NCBI GenBank assembly: GCA_027600665.1 | Contig: JADGJL010000013.1 | Coordinates: forward strand, 1 to 64,000 | Source of the DNA: Irineochytrium annulatum | Taxonomy: Eukaryota; Chytridiomycota; Chytridiomycetes; Chytridiales; Chytridiaceae | DNA: 64,000 bases | Direction: 5' to 3' | Shown: piece by piece, positions 55,163 to 63,784 of the stretch | Numbering within the stretch: position 1 is the first letter of the stretch | How the letters are laid out: the number at the start of each line of letters is the position of its first letter | Position numbers and translations under genes: made by a program | Notes under the pieces: model-generated | Database searches by the model: none | Told to the model about the DNA's origin: nothing | What the model saw: only the letters and a program-made list of their open reading frames with translations

Positions 55163-57175
55163 TCATTCATCAGGCGGTAATTCGATCTGTAGGCCTTCCA
55201 CATGTTTGCGTCCCATCAACTTACGTTTCTTTCGATTTTCCTTTGTTTCCAGCACAATGTCCAAGTCATAATCGTCACCTGGATAAAGCTCATCGGCAGA
55301 TATATGCAGGGTCAGGCGTTTCTTATGGATTTTGACTTTGCGTCCACGTATCATGACCCCGATATTTCCACGGCTATCCTCCACATCACATACGATTCCC
55401 GACTGATTCAGATAGGCCGCATACACCCGATCCCCTTTGCGAAACGTTTTGGCAGGAGCAGCAGAATCCAACTCTCTGGTTGTTCGCTGTTTGTGGAGAC
55501 CGATTGAATTTTTGGATTGCTTCGTCTGATTCAACTGATTTCGATTGGATAACTCTGTCGGGTCGTCTGCCTCCTTAGCGGAACGCTCCGGCGTCAGGAT
55601 CGGAGTTTCCATAGGAGGTGACGTGAACACCATTGTACGATCTCTCGAAATACTTTGATCTGACAGGGACTTGGAACGCTCGATAATTCGCAGTGGCATG
55701 CCCAGCTTTAATGCGATGGAATAAGCATAGCTCTCACCAGCTTCTCCGATACGCAATCGATACAGCGGCTGGAGAGTAACGGTGTCAAATTCCATACGGG
55801 CATTTTCGAATCCTGGCGTGGCCGCAGCAAAATGTTTGATTTCACCAAAATGAGTTGTCGCCACAACGGTTGCTCCGCGGCTGTGCAACTCCTCCAGCAT
55901 GGCAATGGACAGTCCGACACCTTCACCGGGATCTGTGCCGGAAGCCATCTCATCAATAAGCACCAGAGTTGACGTATTGGCCTGTTCCAGTATGCCAATC
56001 ATATTGCGAATGTGTGCAGAGAATGTACTGAGCGCCTGTTCCAGACTCTGCCCGTCACCAATATCAACCGCTACCTCGTTATAAACAGCCATCTCGCCAC
56101 CTTCATCCACCGGAATAAGCAAACCGGATTGCATCATCAGGGTTAACAAACCAAGGGTTTTGAGTGCGACCGTTTTACCCCCGGTATTCGGGCCCGTAAT
56201 AATGAGCGACGAATACGTCCTGCCAATGGCAAAATCAAGCGGAACCATGGAAGAACCCATGAACGGATGACGTGCACGTTGAAGGCTGATGTGGCCCTGA
56301 GTATTGACTTGAACGGTACGTCCGTCCATGGTGGCCGCATATTTGGCTTTGGCAAACAGGAAGTCCAATACACCAACCGTTTCGGTGTTCAGTGCGATTT
56401 CACGGTTATACGATTCGGCCAGAGAGGTTAAATCACCGAGAATTCTCATCTCCTCTCGGGACTCCTCCGCTTGTAGAGCGGCCAATTCCATCTGCAGACT
56501 TACTAACTCAACAGGTTCAATATATACGGTTTGCCCGCTTCCGGATTCATCCAGCACACTGCCTTTCACCTGTTTGCGGAACTCTTTCTTAATGGGCAGA
56601 ACGGTTCTTCCTCCGCGTTGGCTGATGACATGCTCCTGCATAATGGAACGATGTTTACTCACCAGAGAATCAAGCTTTCGTTTCATACGCTCCTCATTCA
56701 CCGTCATTTTTTTGCGAATACGAGTCAGCTCCTTGCTTGCTTGATCCTGAATGCGTCCACTATGGATGCAGCGCTCGATCTCACGCAGCAAAGGTTCGAT
56801 CAGAATCATGGATGCTGCATAGCGACTAACGGTGGGAGCGGCCCCAGATTTGCCCTCCATGTACTTCATGAGTTGTGCACAGCTCCGCAGGAACTGAGCA
56901 AGATGACTGAAGTCACGTTCACTGAATAGATAACCGGTGCCAAGCAGATCCATAATCGTTTCCATTCCGTCGAGTGAAGGGAGGGGGATACTGGCCCCGA
57001 AACGAATCAACGCAGCCGCTTCTGCTGTTTCTTCCAGGCGCAGCTGGATTAGGCGAGCATCTACCATCGGTTTTAGTTCTCTGGCATAACGTTTGCCCAG
57101 ATAAGACAGGGCGCAGTCTGCAACATTTTTTTGAATTTGTGGATAACCTAGACTGTTTAATGTGTTCTCATTCAT
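55163..57175 (-). CDS. MutS2-like ATPase lacking the Smr domain
   Basis: 670 residues. The N-terminal lever/clamp part (about 1-290) matches MutS2; the MutS-type ABC ATPase has Walker A GPNTGGKT (328-335), Walker B LVLIDEMASGTDPGEG (Asp408, Glu409) and the H-loop ATTHFGE near 441. A KOW-like domain follows at about 579-622. Standard MutS2 is about 785 residues and ends in an Smr nuclease; here the protein stops after KOW, and the coiled coil between ATPase and KOW is replaced by a short polar linker. No Smr sequence follows the stop, so this is not a frameshift. MutS2 has been shown to act on stalled, collided ribosomes; a ribosome-related role is inferred. AAGGAGAG precedes the ATG. Confidence 0.85.
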   Translation of the reverse strand: MNENTLNSLGYPQIQKNVADCALSYLGKRYARELKPMVDARLIQLRLEETAEAAALIRFGASIPLPSLDGMETIMDLLGTGYLFSERDFSHLAQFLRSCAQLMKYMEGKSGAAPTVSRYAASMILIEPLLREIERCIHSGRIQDQASKELTRIRKKMTVNEERMKRKLDSLVSKHRSIMQEHVISQRGGRTVLPIKKEFRKQVKGSVLDESGSGQTVYIEPVELVSLQMELAALQAEESREEMRILGDLTSLAESYNREIALNTETVGVLDFLFAKAKYAATMDGRTVQVNTQGHISLQRARHPFMGSSMVPLDFAIGRTYSSLIITGPNTGGKTVALKTLGLLTLMMQSGLLIPVDEGGEMAVYNEVAVDIGDGQSLEQALSTFSAHIRNMIGILEQANTSTLVLIDEMASGTDPGEGVGLSIAMLEELHSRGATVVATTHFGEIKHFAAATPGFENARMEFDTVTLQPLYRLRIGEAGESYAYSIALKLGMPLRIIERSKSLSDQSISRDRTMVFTSPPMETPILTPERSAKEADDPTELSNRNQLNQTKQSKNSIGLHKQRTTRELDSAAPAKTFRKGDRVYAAYLNQSGIVCDVEDSRGNIGVMIRGRKVKIHKKRLTLHISADELYPGDDYDLDIVLETKENRKKRKLMGRKHVEGLQIELPPDE

Positions 57176-57247
57176 GCGTAATCTCTCCTTGAATTTGAAT
57201 TGGGATTGCAGTTGACACGCGAAACATATTCCTGGAAAACGCAAAAA

Positions 57248-57280
57248 GGGCGGAGAATGAACAAACGTCATTCTCCGCCC
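57248..57280 (-). terminator. Second leader terminator before MutS2-like gene
   Basis: Perfect 13-base stem (57248-57260 with 57268-57280) followed on the reverse strand by five Ts. It lies only about 70 bases before the MutS2-like start and has no U-run on the forward strand, so it belongs to the leader. Confidence 0.85.
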
Positions 57281-57320
57281 TAAATATATGGAAAAGCAAA
57301 GTCCACTACAGGTCTATATT

Positions 57321-57348
57321 AAAAAATCCGCGCTGAACTCAGCGCGGA
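57321..57348 (-). terminator. First leader terminator before MutS2-like gene
   Basis: Stem TCCGCGCTGA/TCAGCGCGGA (57327-57336 with 57339-57348) followed on the reverse strand by six Ts (57321-57326). Outer complementary segments 57311-57317 and 57350-57356 could extend or compete with it. Confidence 0.85.
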
Positions 57349-57496
57349 AATAGACCCGGACAATGACAATCCCGGAGGCGATTTATGATATCCGCTGTTC
57401 TTAACTAAGTACAGGGATCTGGCGCATCATGAAATACACGTATGCCATGTGGGCACAAGCGCAATGAAAGGCCAAACTCCTGAATATGAAACTTGG

Positions 57497-57520
57497 TTAG
57501 TTAAGAACATTCACCGACAT
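57497..57520 (-). CDS. Seven-residue leader peptide (candidate)
   Basis: ATG at 57520 reading MSVNVLN then TAA. AAAGGAGAG (57529-57537) lies nine bases upstream, as strong a ribosome binding site as any gene here. The last four codons including the stop are the 5' arm of the long leader stem, so a ribosome on this ORF would change the RNA fold. Too short to have homology support. Confidence 0.55.
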   Translation of the reverse strand: MSVNVLN

Positions 57521-57555
57521 TAAAAATCTCTCCTTTGATTGAGGAATATGCAACC

Positions 57556-57585
57556 AATATAAACTGGAAATTGGTTTGAAGTCAA
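57556..57585 (-). promoter_or_regulatory. Promoter of the MutS2-like gene leader
   Basis: On the reverse strand TTGACT (57585-57580), 18 bases, TATATT (57561-57556). Predicted start near 57549, about 370 bases before the MutS2-like ATG. Confidence 0.75.
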
Positions 57586-57651
57586 CCTTAGAATAAATGA
57601 GTGGACTTGAATAAGAATGGGTTTTAAAATAACAATAGTAAAATAATCCAA

Positions 57652-57665
57652 TGAAAGCGATTTAA
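57652..57665 (+). promoter_or_regulatory. Candidate cre site before the AraC-type regulator
   Basis: TGAAAGCGATTTAA matches TGWAANCGNTNNCA at 13 of 14 positions, 37 bases before the start codon. Confidence 0.5.
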
Positions 57666-57701
57666 TATAATAAACATACATATTAAAGGAGGATGCTCTT
57701 T

Positions 57702-60038
57702 TTGCCTAAGTATTTACTGCGTTTGCTCTGCTTTACCCTGATCCTCGGAGCCCTTCCCGTTATTGTTATTGGTTCGGTCTCGTACACGATTGCATCACGT
57801 GACATTGAGCAGAAAGTGCGTGAAAGCAACCTTCAGATATTGCATCAGACCCAAATGCGGGTAGAACAAGTTCTGCGCAGCCTGCAATTATCATCCATTC
57901 AGTATGTCAATTCACCCCTGGTACTTCAGGCGATGAAGAAACCGCTGGACAGCAGCGATTTTCAGGAGATTCGTGACCTTACGTCGGGCTTTAACAACTT
58001 GCAAGCGGTTACGAACATTGACCAAGCCTATCTGGTTAATCTGGACGAAGATTGGGTTGTTTCGATGCGTTCTTTTGGCAAATTGGATGATTTCAGCATT
58101 CGGGACCGGATTGGTTCTTATCTGACCTACACTAACAGCCTGTTCTGGGTCACTCAAAATGCCAGTTCAGCCAAAGAAAGTGTACCCGTGTCAGCTGGCA
58201 TGGGGGAACTGACACCCGAACAGGCACCTACTCTCATTTCATCGGATAATGTGGTCAGTATGGTATTCAAAATCCCGATGATGCCAACGAATGTGAAACC
58301 AAAGGGATTTCTTGTGATTGATATCGCCGATACGGAAATAAGTACATTCTTGAGCCGAAATGCGAATTCCGGAGATATGTACGTTTTGGATCGGGAGCAG
58401 AAGTATTTTCTAAACGATGTGCAGCAAGATGGGAAATATGACATGCTCAATAAGGAAATTGATGAAATGGTGCAAACGACAGGCCAGCCAGAGGGGTTCT
58501 TCAGCTCAGAGGTGGAAGGTAACCAAGTGGCGGTTAGCTATAGGCAATCTCCACTTAATGGCTGGTTATACGTGTCCGTTGTATCCCTTGGGCAGATCAC
58601 GGCCCAATCACAGAAAATTGCATTGGTTACCGGTGTCGCTACACTGGTCATGTTATGTGTAACGGGATTGGTCGCCATATACGGCAGTCGGCGGATGTAT
58701 TCACCGATCTCCAGACTGCTGCAATTTACGAAAGGGTTGGATTCCCCAGTTATTCCATCAGGACGCCGTCAGGATGAATTTATCTATATTGAGGAGCAAT
58801 TGTCAACCTTGTTCAGTTCGGAGAAAACGATGCGTGAGCAGATGAAGGGTCAGCATGTGCATCTCCAAGAGTTTTTTATGACCAAACTGCTAACAGGCAA
58901 AATCTCGGAAGAAGATTTCAGATATCAGGGAGAATTGTATGACTTCCCGACCGGGTGGGCAAGTCTTGGCGTACTCATGCTCCAGATGGATACGTTGGAA
59001 GGGACCCGATATGAGGAGCAGGATCGGGACCTGCTGCTGTTTGCTGTCAACAATATGGTAGGTGAACTCCTTCCTTCTGCAGTTCGGTTCACCCCGGTCA
59101 TGCTGGATGATGCCCAAGTCACCGTACTTGCCTCTGAACTCACGGATGAGGTGAAGCTGAAGGAATGGATGCACACCCAGGCAGACTGGATTCGCGAACG
59201 TGTCGTGACCTATCTGAATCTGCCCGTAAGTATTGGCATCAGTCGTTCGTACACTTGTATTGGTGATACGCCAAGAGCGGTCCAGGAGAGCCGCGAGGCT
59301 CTGCAAGGCCGGGTAAGTCTGGGCAGCCGTATTATTTTGCATTACGAGGATATACAGCCACGTGGTCAGATGGAGGCTGCGTTGTATACCCAGTTACGGA
59401 TGATTGAAGATCAGCTCGCTTCCGCGCTCAAGCAAGGAGATGAAGAGAAGACAGACGCCTATTTTACGCAATATTTGGGGTTGCTTGCAGATAAGAAGCT
59501 TCATTTCAGTGAATACCCCGTCATTATGGTTCAGTTGCTGTCTCGTGTATATCAGCTTGTTCAGGAGCAAGGTGGAGATGTGGCTGAAGTACTGGGTGAA
59601 AAAGCATCCATGTCACATCTGCTAAAGTTGTCCACATTGGACGAAATGACCAATTGGTTCCGCAAGCGGCTGTTCCAGCCTGTCATTCGTTTTTGGCGAG
59701 AGCAGGAAGAATCTCAATACATGAATATTGCAAGGCGCATGATTCGTTTGATCGAGGAACGTTATGATCGTGAATTATCGCTGGAGGCCTGTGCCGCTGA
59801 GCTTAATTTTCACCCTGTCTACCTAAGTCGGGTATTCAAGAAGGAAGCGGGAGTCAATTTTACGGAGTATCTCGCAGAATACCGTATGGAAAAAGCGAAG
59901 ACCTGGCTGCAAACAACCAATCTTAAAATATCGGAGATTGCGGAGAAATTAAACTATACCAATCCGACCGCATTTATCCGTACGTTTCGCAAAATCACAG
60001 GAACTACCCCCGGCAAGTACCGGGAGCAGCAGCGATAA
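57702..60038 (+). CDS. Membrane-spanning AraC-family regulator with extracellular sensor
   Basis: 778 residues. TM1 (about 5-28), an extracellular Cache-like sensor (about 30-300), TM2 (about 308-330), a cytoplasmic linker, and a C-terminal AraC HTH pair (about 680-775, with YLSRVFKKEAGVNFTEYL and AFIRTFRKITGTTPGKY). This one-component type, common in Paenibacillus, senses sugars or their binding protein outside and activates the neighbouring ABC operon. TTG at 57702 is chosen because AAAGGAGG ends directly before the ATG at 57693. Confidence 0.9.
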   Translation: MPKYLLRLLCFTLILGALPVIVIGSVSYTIASRDIEQKVRESNLQILHQTQMRVEQVLRSLQLSSIQYVNSPLVLQAMKKPLDSSDFQEIRDLTSGFNNLQAVTNIDQAYLVNLDEDWVVSMRSFGKLDDFSIRDRIGSYLTYTNSLFWVTQNASSAKESVPVSAGMGELTPEQAPTLISSDNVVSMVFKIPMMPTNVKPKGFLVIDIADTEISTFLSRNANSGDMYVLDREQKYFLNDVQQDGKYDMLNKEIDEMVQTTGQPEGFFSSEVEGNQVAVSYRQSPLNGWLYVSVVSLGQITAQSQKIALVTGVATLVMLCVTGLVAIYGSRRMYSPISRLLQFTKGLDSPVIPSGRRQDEFIYIEEQLSTLFSSEKTMREQMKGQHVHLQEFFMTKLLTGKISEEDFRYQGELYDFPTGWASLGVLMLQMDTLEGTRYEEQDRDLLLFAVNNMVGELLPSAVRFTPVMLDDAQVTVLASELTDEVKLKEWMHTQADWIRERVVTYLNLPVSIGISRSYTCIGDTPRAVQESREALQGRVSLGSRIILHYEDIQPRGQMEAALYTQLRMIEDQLASALKQGDEEKTDAYFTQYLGLLADKKLHFSEYPVIMVQLLSRVYQLVQEQGGDVAEVLGEKASMSHLLKLSTLDEMTNWFRKRLFQPVIRFWREQEESQYMNIARRMIRLIEERYDRELSLEACAAELNFHPVYLSRVFKKEAGVNFTEYLAEYRMEKAKTWLQTTNLKISEIAEKLNYTNPTAFIRTFRKITGTTPGKYREQQR

Positions 60039-60050
60039 AACAAGCCTGTT

Positions 60051-60076
60051 CTGCCTGCCATGGAGGCAGGCTTTTT
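60051..60076 (+). terminator. Terminator after AraC-type regulator
   Basis: Stem GCCTGCC (60053-60059) with GGCAGGC (60065-60071) and five Ts. Confidence 0.88.
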
Positions 60077-60286
60077 CATGTTCAGGTGTAGGGAAAAGGC
60101 CACACTTATCCATGAAGTTAAGACAGGAATATGGAGGTTAAAAGCAGTTCATTGCGCCTTTCATTTCTGTGAATGAAATCAGATAAACCCTTGCTGCATA
60201 AGGAATAACAAAAGGCTAAAACGAGACGATAGCCAGTCATAGGTTTATCCTCCACAATGAAGATATGAATTCAGGAAGTGATCTTT

Positions 60287-60300
60287 TGTAATCGTTTCCA
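60287..60300 (+). promoter_or_regulatory. cre (CcpA) site of the ABC transporter operon
   Basis: TGTAATCGTTTCCA agrees with TGWAANCGNTNNCA at every fixed position. It lies 20 bases before the first permease ATG, a roadblock position. Confidence 0.75.
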
Positions 60301-60319
60301 ATGTGGGGAGGAAGACACT

Positions 60320-61273
60320 ATGAAAGCCGAAACGGCGGCTCGAACACGGCCCGCTACCCGCAGTGACAAAAACCTGCTGTGGAGGGACATTATCAAAAAC
60401 CGGTGGCTGTATATCATGTTAATACCGGGTGTGCTTTACTTTGTTATTTTCAAATACATACCCATGTATGGCATCACGATGGCTTTTCAAGATTACACAC
60501 CTTACAAGGGCATCTTGGGGAGTGACTGGGTAGGGTTCAAACATTTCCAGCGTTTCTTCGGAGAACCCCAGTTCTGGACATTGTTTCGAAATACGTTTTT
60601 ACTCGCCATTTATAACATTGTGTTCTTTTTCCCGCTGCCGATTGTACTGGCACTCATGATGAATGAGGTTCGCCGTGAACGCTTCAAACGATTTGTACAA
60701 ACGCTTGTTTATGTTCCGCACTTTGTTTCCTGGGTTGTTGTTGTCGGTGTGTTCTACATGCTGTTCACAACCGAGGGCGGTGCGATTAATGAATTGCTCT
60801 ATAACCTGACTGGACAAAAAGTGGCGTTCCTGCTTGAACCCGGATGGTTCCGTACGATGATTGTTGGACAATCCATCTGGAAAGAAGTCGGTTGGGGCAC
60901 GATTATCTTCCTTGCTGCACTTTCCGGTGTTGATACACAACTCTATGAAGCTGCACGGATTGATGGTGCCAATCGCTGGCGCCAAACCTGGCACATCACG
61001 TTGCCGGCCATTCGCAGTACAATCGTCATTTTGCTTATTCTGCGTCTGGGCAATTTCCTGGATACAGGCTTTGAACAGATCTTCCTGATGCTGACTCCGA
61101 CGAACCGGGATGTGGGCGAGGTATTTGATACCTACGTGTACACGAAGGGGCTCACCCAGGCACAGTACAGTTATAGTGCTGCTGTCGGGTTGTTCAAATC
61201 GGTTGTCGGGCTGGCGCTTGTCCTTGGTGCCAATACGCTGGCCAAAAAATTCGGGGAGGAAGGCGTCTACTAA
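60320..61273 (+). CDS. ABC sugar transporter permease (LplB family)
   Basis: 317 residues with six membrane helices and the inner-membrane EAA loop (YEAARIDGANRWRQTWHITLP near 213). N-terminal KNRWLYIMLIPGVLYFVIFKYIPMYG is characteristic of the LplB/YtcP group in oligo-uronide or polysaccharide ABC importers that share an MsmK-type ATPase encoded elsewhere. Start at 60320 follows GGGGAGGAAG. Confidence 0.92.
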   Translation: MKAETAARTRPATRSDKNLLWRDIIKNRWLYIMLIPGVLYFVIFKYIPMYGITMAFQDYTPYKGILGSDWVGFKHFQRFFGEPQFWTLFRNTFLLAIYNIVFFFPLPIVLALMMNEVRRERFKRFVQTLVYVPHFVSWVVVVGVFYMLFTTEGGAINELLYNLTGQKVAFLLEPGWFRTMIVGQSIWKEVGWGTIIFLAALSGVDTQLYEAARIDGANRWRQTWHITLPAIRSTIVILLILRLGNFLDTGFEQIFLMLTPTNRDVGEVFDTYVYTKGLTQAQYSYSAAVGLFKSVVGLALVLGANTLAKKFGEEGVY

Positions 61274-61318
61274 CCCTCGGGAGCAGACGTTCTTCACCAG
61301 ACAGGAGTGAACATTAAG

Positions 61319-62191
61319 ATGCAACAGGATAAAACGTGGGGCAACCGGATCTTTGATTTTCTCAATCACGGCTTGCTGCTGTTGATTGGTATCGTGACGG
61401 TCATACCGTTCATTTATATTTTGGCCGTATCGTTTACCAGTCCGCATGAAGTGGCCAAGGGAGGATTTATTCTTTTTCCAAAAGAGTTCTCTCTGGCTGC
61501 ATACCGCTACATTTTCTCAACGGATACCTTGATTCGCAGTCTGGGTGTATCGGTCTACATTACGGTGATTGGTACCTTTATTAACCTGTTGTTTACGTCA
61601 CTTATGGCGTATCCGCTCTCCAGAAGATATTTGCGTGGACGCCAGCCCATTTTGCTGGGTGTATTGTTCACGATGCTCTTCAGCGGCGGGATGATTCCAA
61701 CGTACTTTGTCGTGAAATCTTTGCACCTGACGGATACGTTATGGTCGCTGATGCTGCCTACCGCTATTAGTGCGTTTAACTTGATTGTACTGAAAAACTT
61801 CTTCCAGGCTATTCCCGATGAACTGGAGGATGCAGCCAAAATTGATGGATGTAACGATGTCGGCGTATTGTTCCGGATTGTACTGCCGTTGTCCATGCCA
61901 GCCATGGCGACATTTTCACTTTTTTATGCAGTGGCCCACTGGAACAGTTTCTTCAGCGCTGTAATCTATATCAACGATAGTGAGAAATGGCCTGTCCAAG
62001 TCTGGCTGCGTGAGATTGTCATTCTGGCACAGAGCCGAATCGGAGACACGAGTATCGAAGAGACGGAGATCCAGCCGCTGACCATTCGCATGGCGGTTAT
62101 CGTATTCTCCACGATCCCGATTATGCTGGTGTACCCATTCCTGCAAAAGCACTTTGCAAAAGGAGTAATGCTGGGTTCGGTGAAAGGTTGA
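61319..62191 (+). CDS. ABC sugar transporter permease (LplC family)
   Basis: 290 residues, six helices, EAA loop near 183 (LEDAAKIDGCNDVGVLFRIVLP). Typical C-terminus YPFLQKHFAKGVMLGSVKG. Forms a heterodimer with the preceding permease. ATG at 61319 is preferred over GTG at 61307, which overlaps the AGGAG site. Confidence 0.92.
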   Translation: MQQDKTWGNRIFDFLNHGLLLLIGIVTVIPFIYILAVSFTSPHEVAKGGFILFPKEFSLAAYRYIFSTDTLIRSLGVSVYITVIGTFINLLFTSLMAYPLSRRYLRGRQPILLGVLFTMLFSGGMIPTYFVVKSLHLTDTLWSLMLPTAISAFNLIVLKNFFQAIPDELEDAAKIDGCNDVGVLFRIVLPLSMPAMATFSLFYAVAHWNSFFSAVIYINDSEKWPVQVWLREIVILAQSRIGDTSIEETEIQPLTIRMAVIVFSTIPIMLVYPFLQKHFAKGVMLGSVKG

Positions 62192-62260
62192 GTCTTCACA
62201 TGCTTCAAAGTCAGTTCAATATGACAATTTAACTGCATAAAAAAGGGAGGTTTTCATGTT

Positions 62261-63760
62261 ATGAAAGCAACAAAAAAGAAAGCCGTAGCTGTCTTGAGCA
62301 CACTGGCACTGGTGACAGGGTTGCTGGCAGGATGCGGATCAGACGAGGGTCAGGCCGCCGAGGGCGGCGTACAAAATGTATCCATAGCCATTGCGCAGGT
62401 GGGTGATGTGCCAAGCAAAGGCAATGAAGTTCAGCAAAAGATTGAAGAGTATACCAACACCAAGCTGGATATCCAGTGGATACCGGCTTCGGCCTATAAT
62501 GACAAAATTAACGTGATGATCGCTTCAAGCGATATGCCAAAAATTGTGAAGGTGCAGTATAATCCGACCGTGACCAGCGCTATGCGTAATGATGTGTTCT
62601 GGGAAGTGGGGCCTTTGCTGAAAGACTACAAAAATCTGTCGGCTCAGAACGAGCGTTTTTTTGACAACATCAAGGTAGAGGGCAAAATCTACGGAGTTCC
62701 AGTTTTCTCGGATATCGCGCGGGCCACGGTGATCTATCGCAAGGATTGGTTCGAGAAGCTGAATCTGAAGGTGCCAACCACACCGGATGAATGGTATGAA
62801 ACGATTAAAACACTGGCGACCTCCGATCCGGATGGAGATGGTCAGGATAATACGTTTGGATTGATGCTTTTCAAAAAATATAATGAGGACCAATATTCCT
62901 TCACGACGCGCCTGGGCGTAAGTTTTGGTGCACCTAACAAGTGGAAAGTTGAGGAGGATGGCAGCTTCACGCCTGAATTCATGACGCCGGAATATATGCA
63001 GGTGCTGGATCTGCTGAAACGGTTGTATGATGAGAAACTGCTGAACCAGGACTTTGCCGTATTCGATTCTACGGAAGCGGAGAAAAAGTATGATTCTGGC
63101 GTTGTGGGTATCCGTGTAGGTGTTGCTCAGAATGGAAAAAGTCAGCAAGAGCGTCTGTCCAAAAACAATCCGGATGGTGTGGTAGACATCGCTGGTTTGC
63201 TCGGACCCAATGGAGATCGTGTTGCAGGACAGACGGGTAACTCGGGCATTCTGGCATTCCCTAAATCGACGGTGAAATCGGAAGAAGAACTCAAGAACCT
63301 GCTCTCCTTCCTGGATAAACTGATGGACCCTGAGATGGCTACCCTGTTGATGCGTGGCATGGAAGATAAACATTACACTAAAGTGGGCGAAGATCAGGTG
63401 GAGATGAGTGACTTCGATGCATTCCAGCGTGAAGTGAAACCTTACCGTGACAACCTTCCTTATGTCGAAGGGTATAACGTACCGAAGTTGAAGGATACGG
63501 AACTGGGTGAAAAAGGTACGGCACTTGCCAAGGAACTGGCGGAGCATGCTGTGCCAAACCCTGCGCTAACGTTGTATTCCCCAACATATGGTGACCGCGG
63601 GGCGGATCTGGATCAGGTGATTGCAGATGCACAAACCAAATATATCATGGGCAAGATCGATCTAAGTGGCTGGGAAAAGGAAATTGAGAATTGGGGCAAT
63701 GCGGGTGGAAACAAGATTCGTGAGGAATATGCCGAAGATTATAAAAAACAGGCTCAATAA
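62261..63760 (+). CDS. Sugar-binding lipoprotein of the ABC transporter (LplA-like)
   Basis: 499 residues. A lipoprotein signal peptide (1-24) with the LLAGC lipobox, lipid-modified Cys at 25. Family 1 solute-binding fold with VIYRKDWFEKLNLKVPTTPDEWYE near 155. It delivers an oligosaccharide to the two permeases. GGGAGG precedes the ATG. With a GH105-like gene next, the ligand is likely a pectin-derived oligosaccharide (inference). Confidence 0.92.
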   Translation: MKATKKKAVAVLSTLALVTGLLAGCGSDEGQAAEGGVQNVSIAIAQVGDVPSKGNEVQQKIEEYTNTKLDIQWIPASAYNDKINVMIASSDMPKIVKVQYNPTVTSAMRNDVFWEVGPLLKDYKNLSAQNERFFDNIKVEGKIYGVPVFSDIARATVIYRKDWFEKLNLKVPTTPDEWYETIKTLATSDPDGDGQDNTFGLMLFKKYNEDQYSFTTRLGVSFGAPNKWKVEEDGSFTPEFMTPEYMQVLDLLKRLYDEKLLNQDFAVFDSTEAEKKYDSGVVGIRVGVAQNGKSQQERLSKNNPDGVVDIAGLLGPNGDRVAGQTGNSGILAFPKSTVKSEEELKNLLSFLDKLMDPEMATLLMRGMEDKHYTKVGEDQVEMSDFDAFQREVKPYRDNLPYVEGYNVPKLKDTELGEKGTALAKELAEHAVPNPALTLYSPTYGDRGADLDQVIADAQTKYIMGKIDLSGWEKEIENWGNAGGNKIREEYAEDYKKQAQ

Positions 63761-63784
63761 AGAGCCGGAAGCGGAGGCTTGATC

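Larger units (their letters stand above)
57321..57549 (-). ncRNA. Structured leader RNA (candidate attenuator) of the MutS2-like gene
   Basis: Predicted transcript from about 57549 down to the first terminator. It contains a seven-codon ORF, then a perfect 13-base long-range pairing (57497-57509 with 57396-57408) that encloses about 90 bases with internal hairpins. CAGCGGA just 3' of the second arm can pair with part of the first terminator's left arm, giving an alternative fold. It matches no riboswitch class I know. It is probably a ribosome-mediated attenuator; an independent small RNA is the alternative. Confidence 0.6.

Noticed and set aside
57321..57549. 6S, SRP, T-box or a known riboswitch
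   Set aside because: None of the conserved cores of those RNAs is present, whereas a leader ORF and terminators are.
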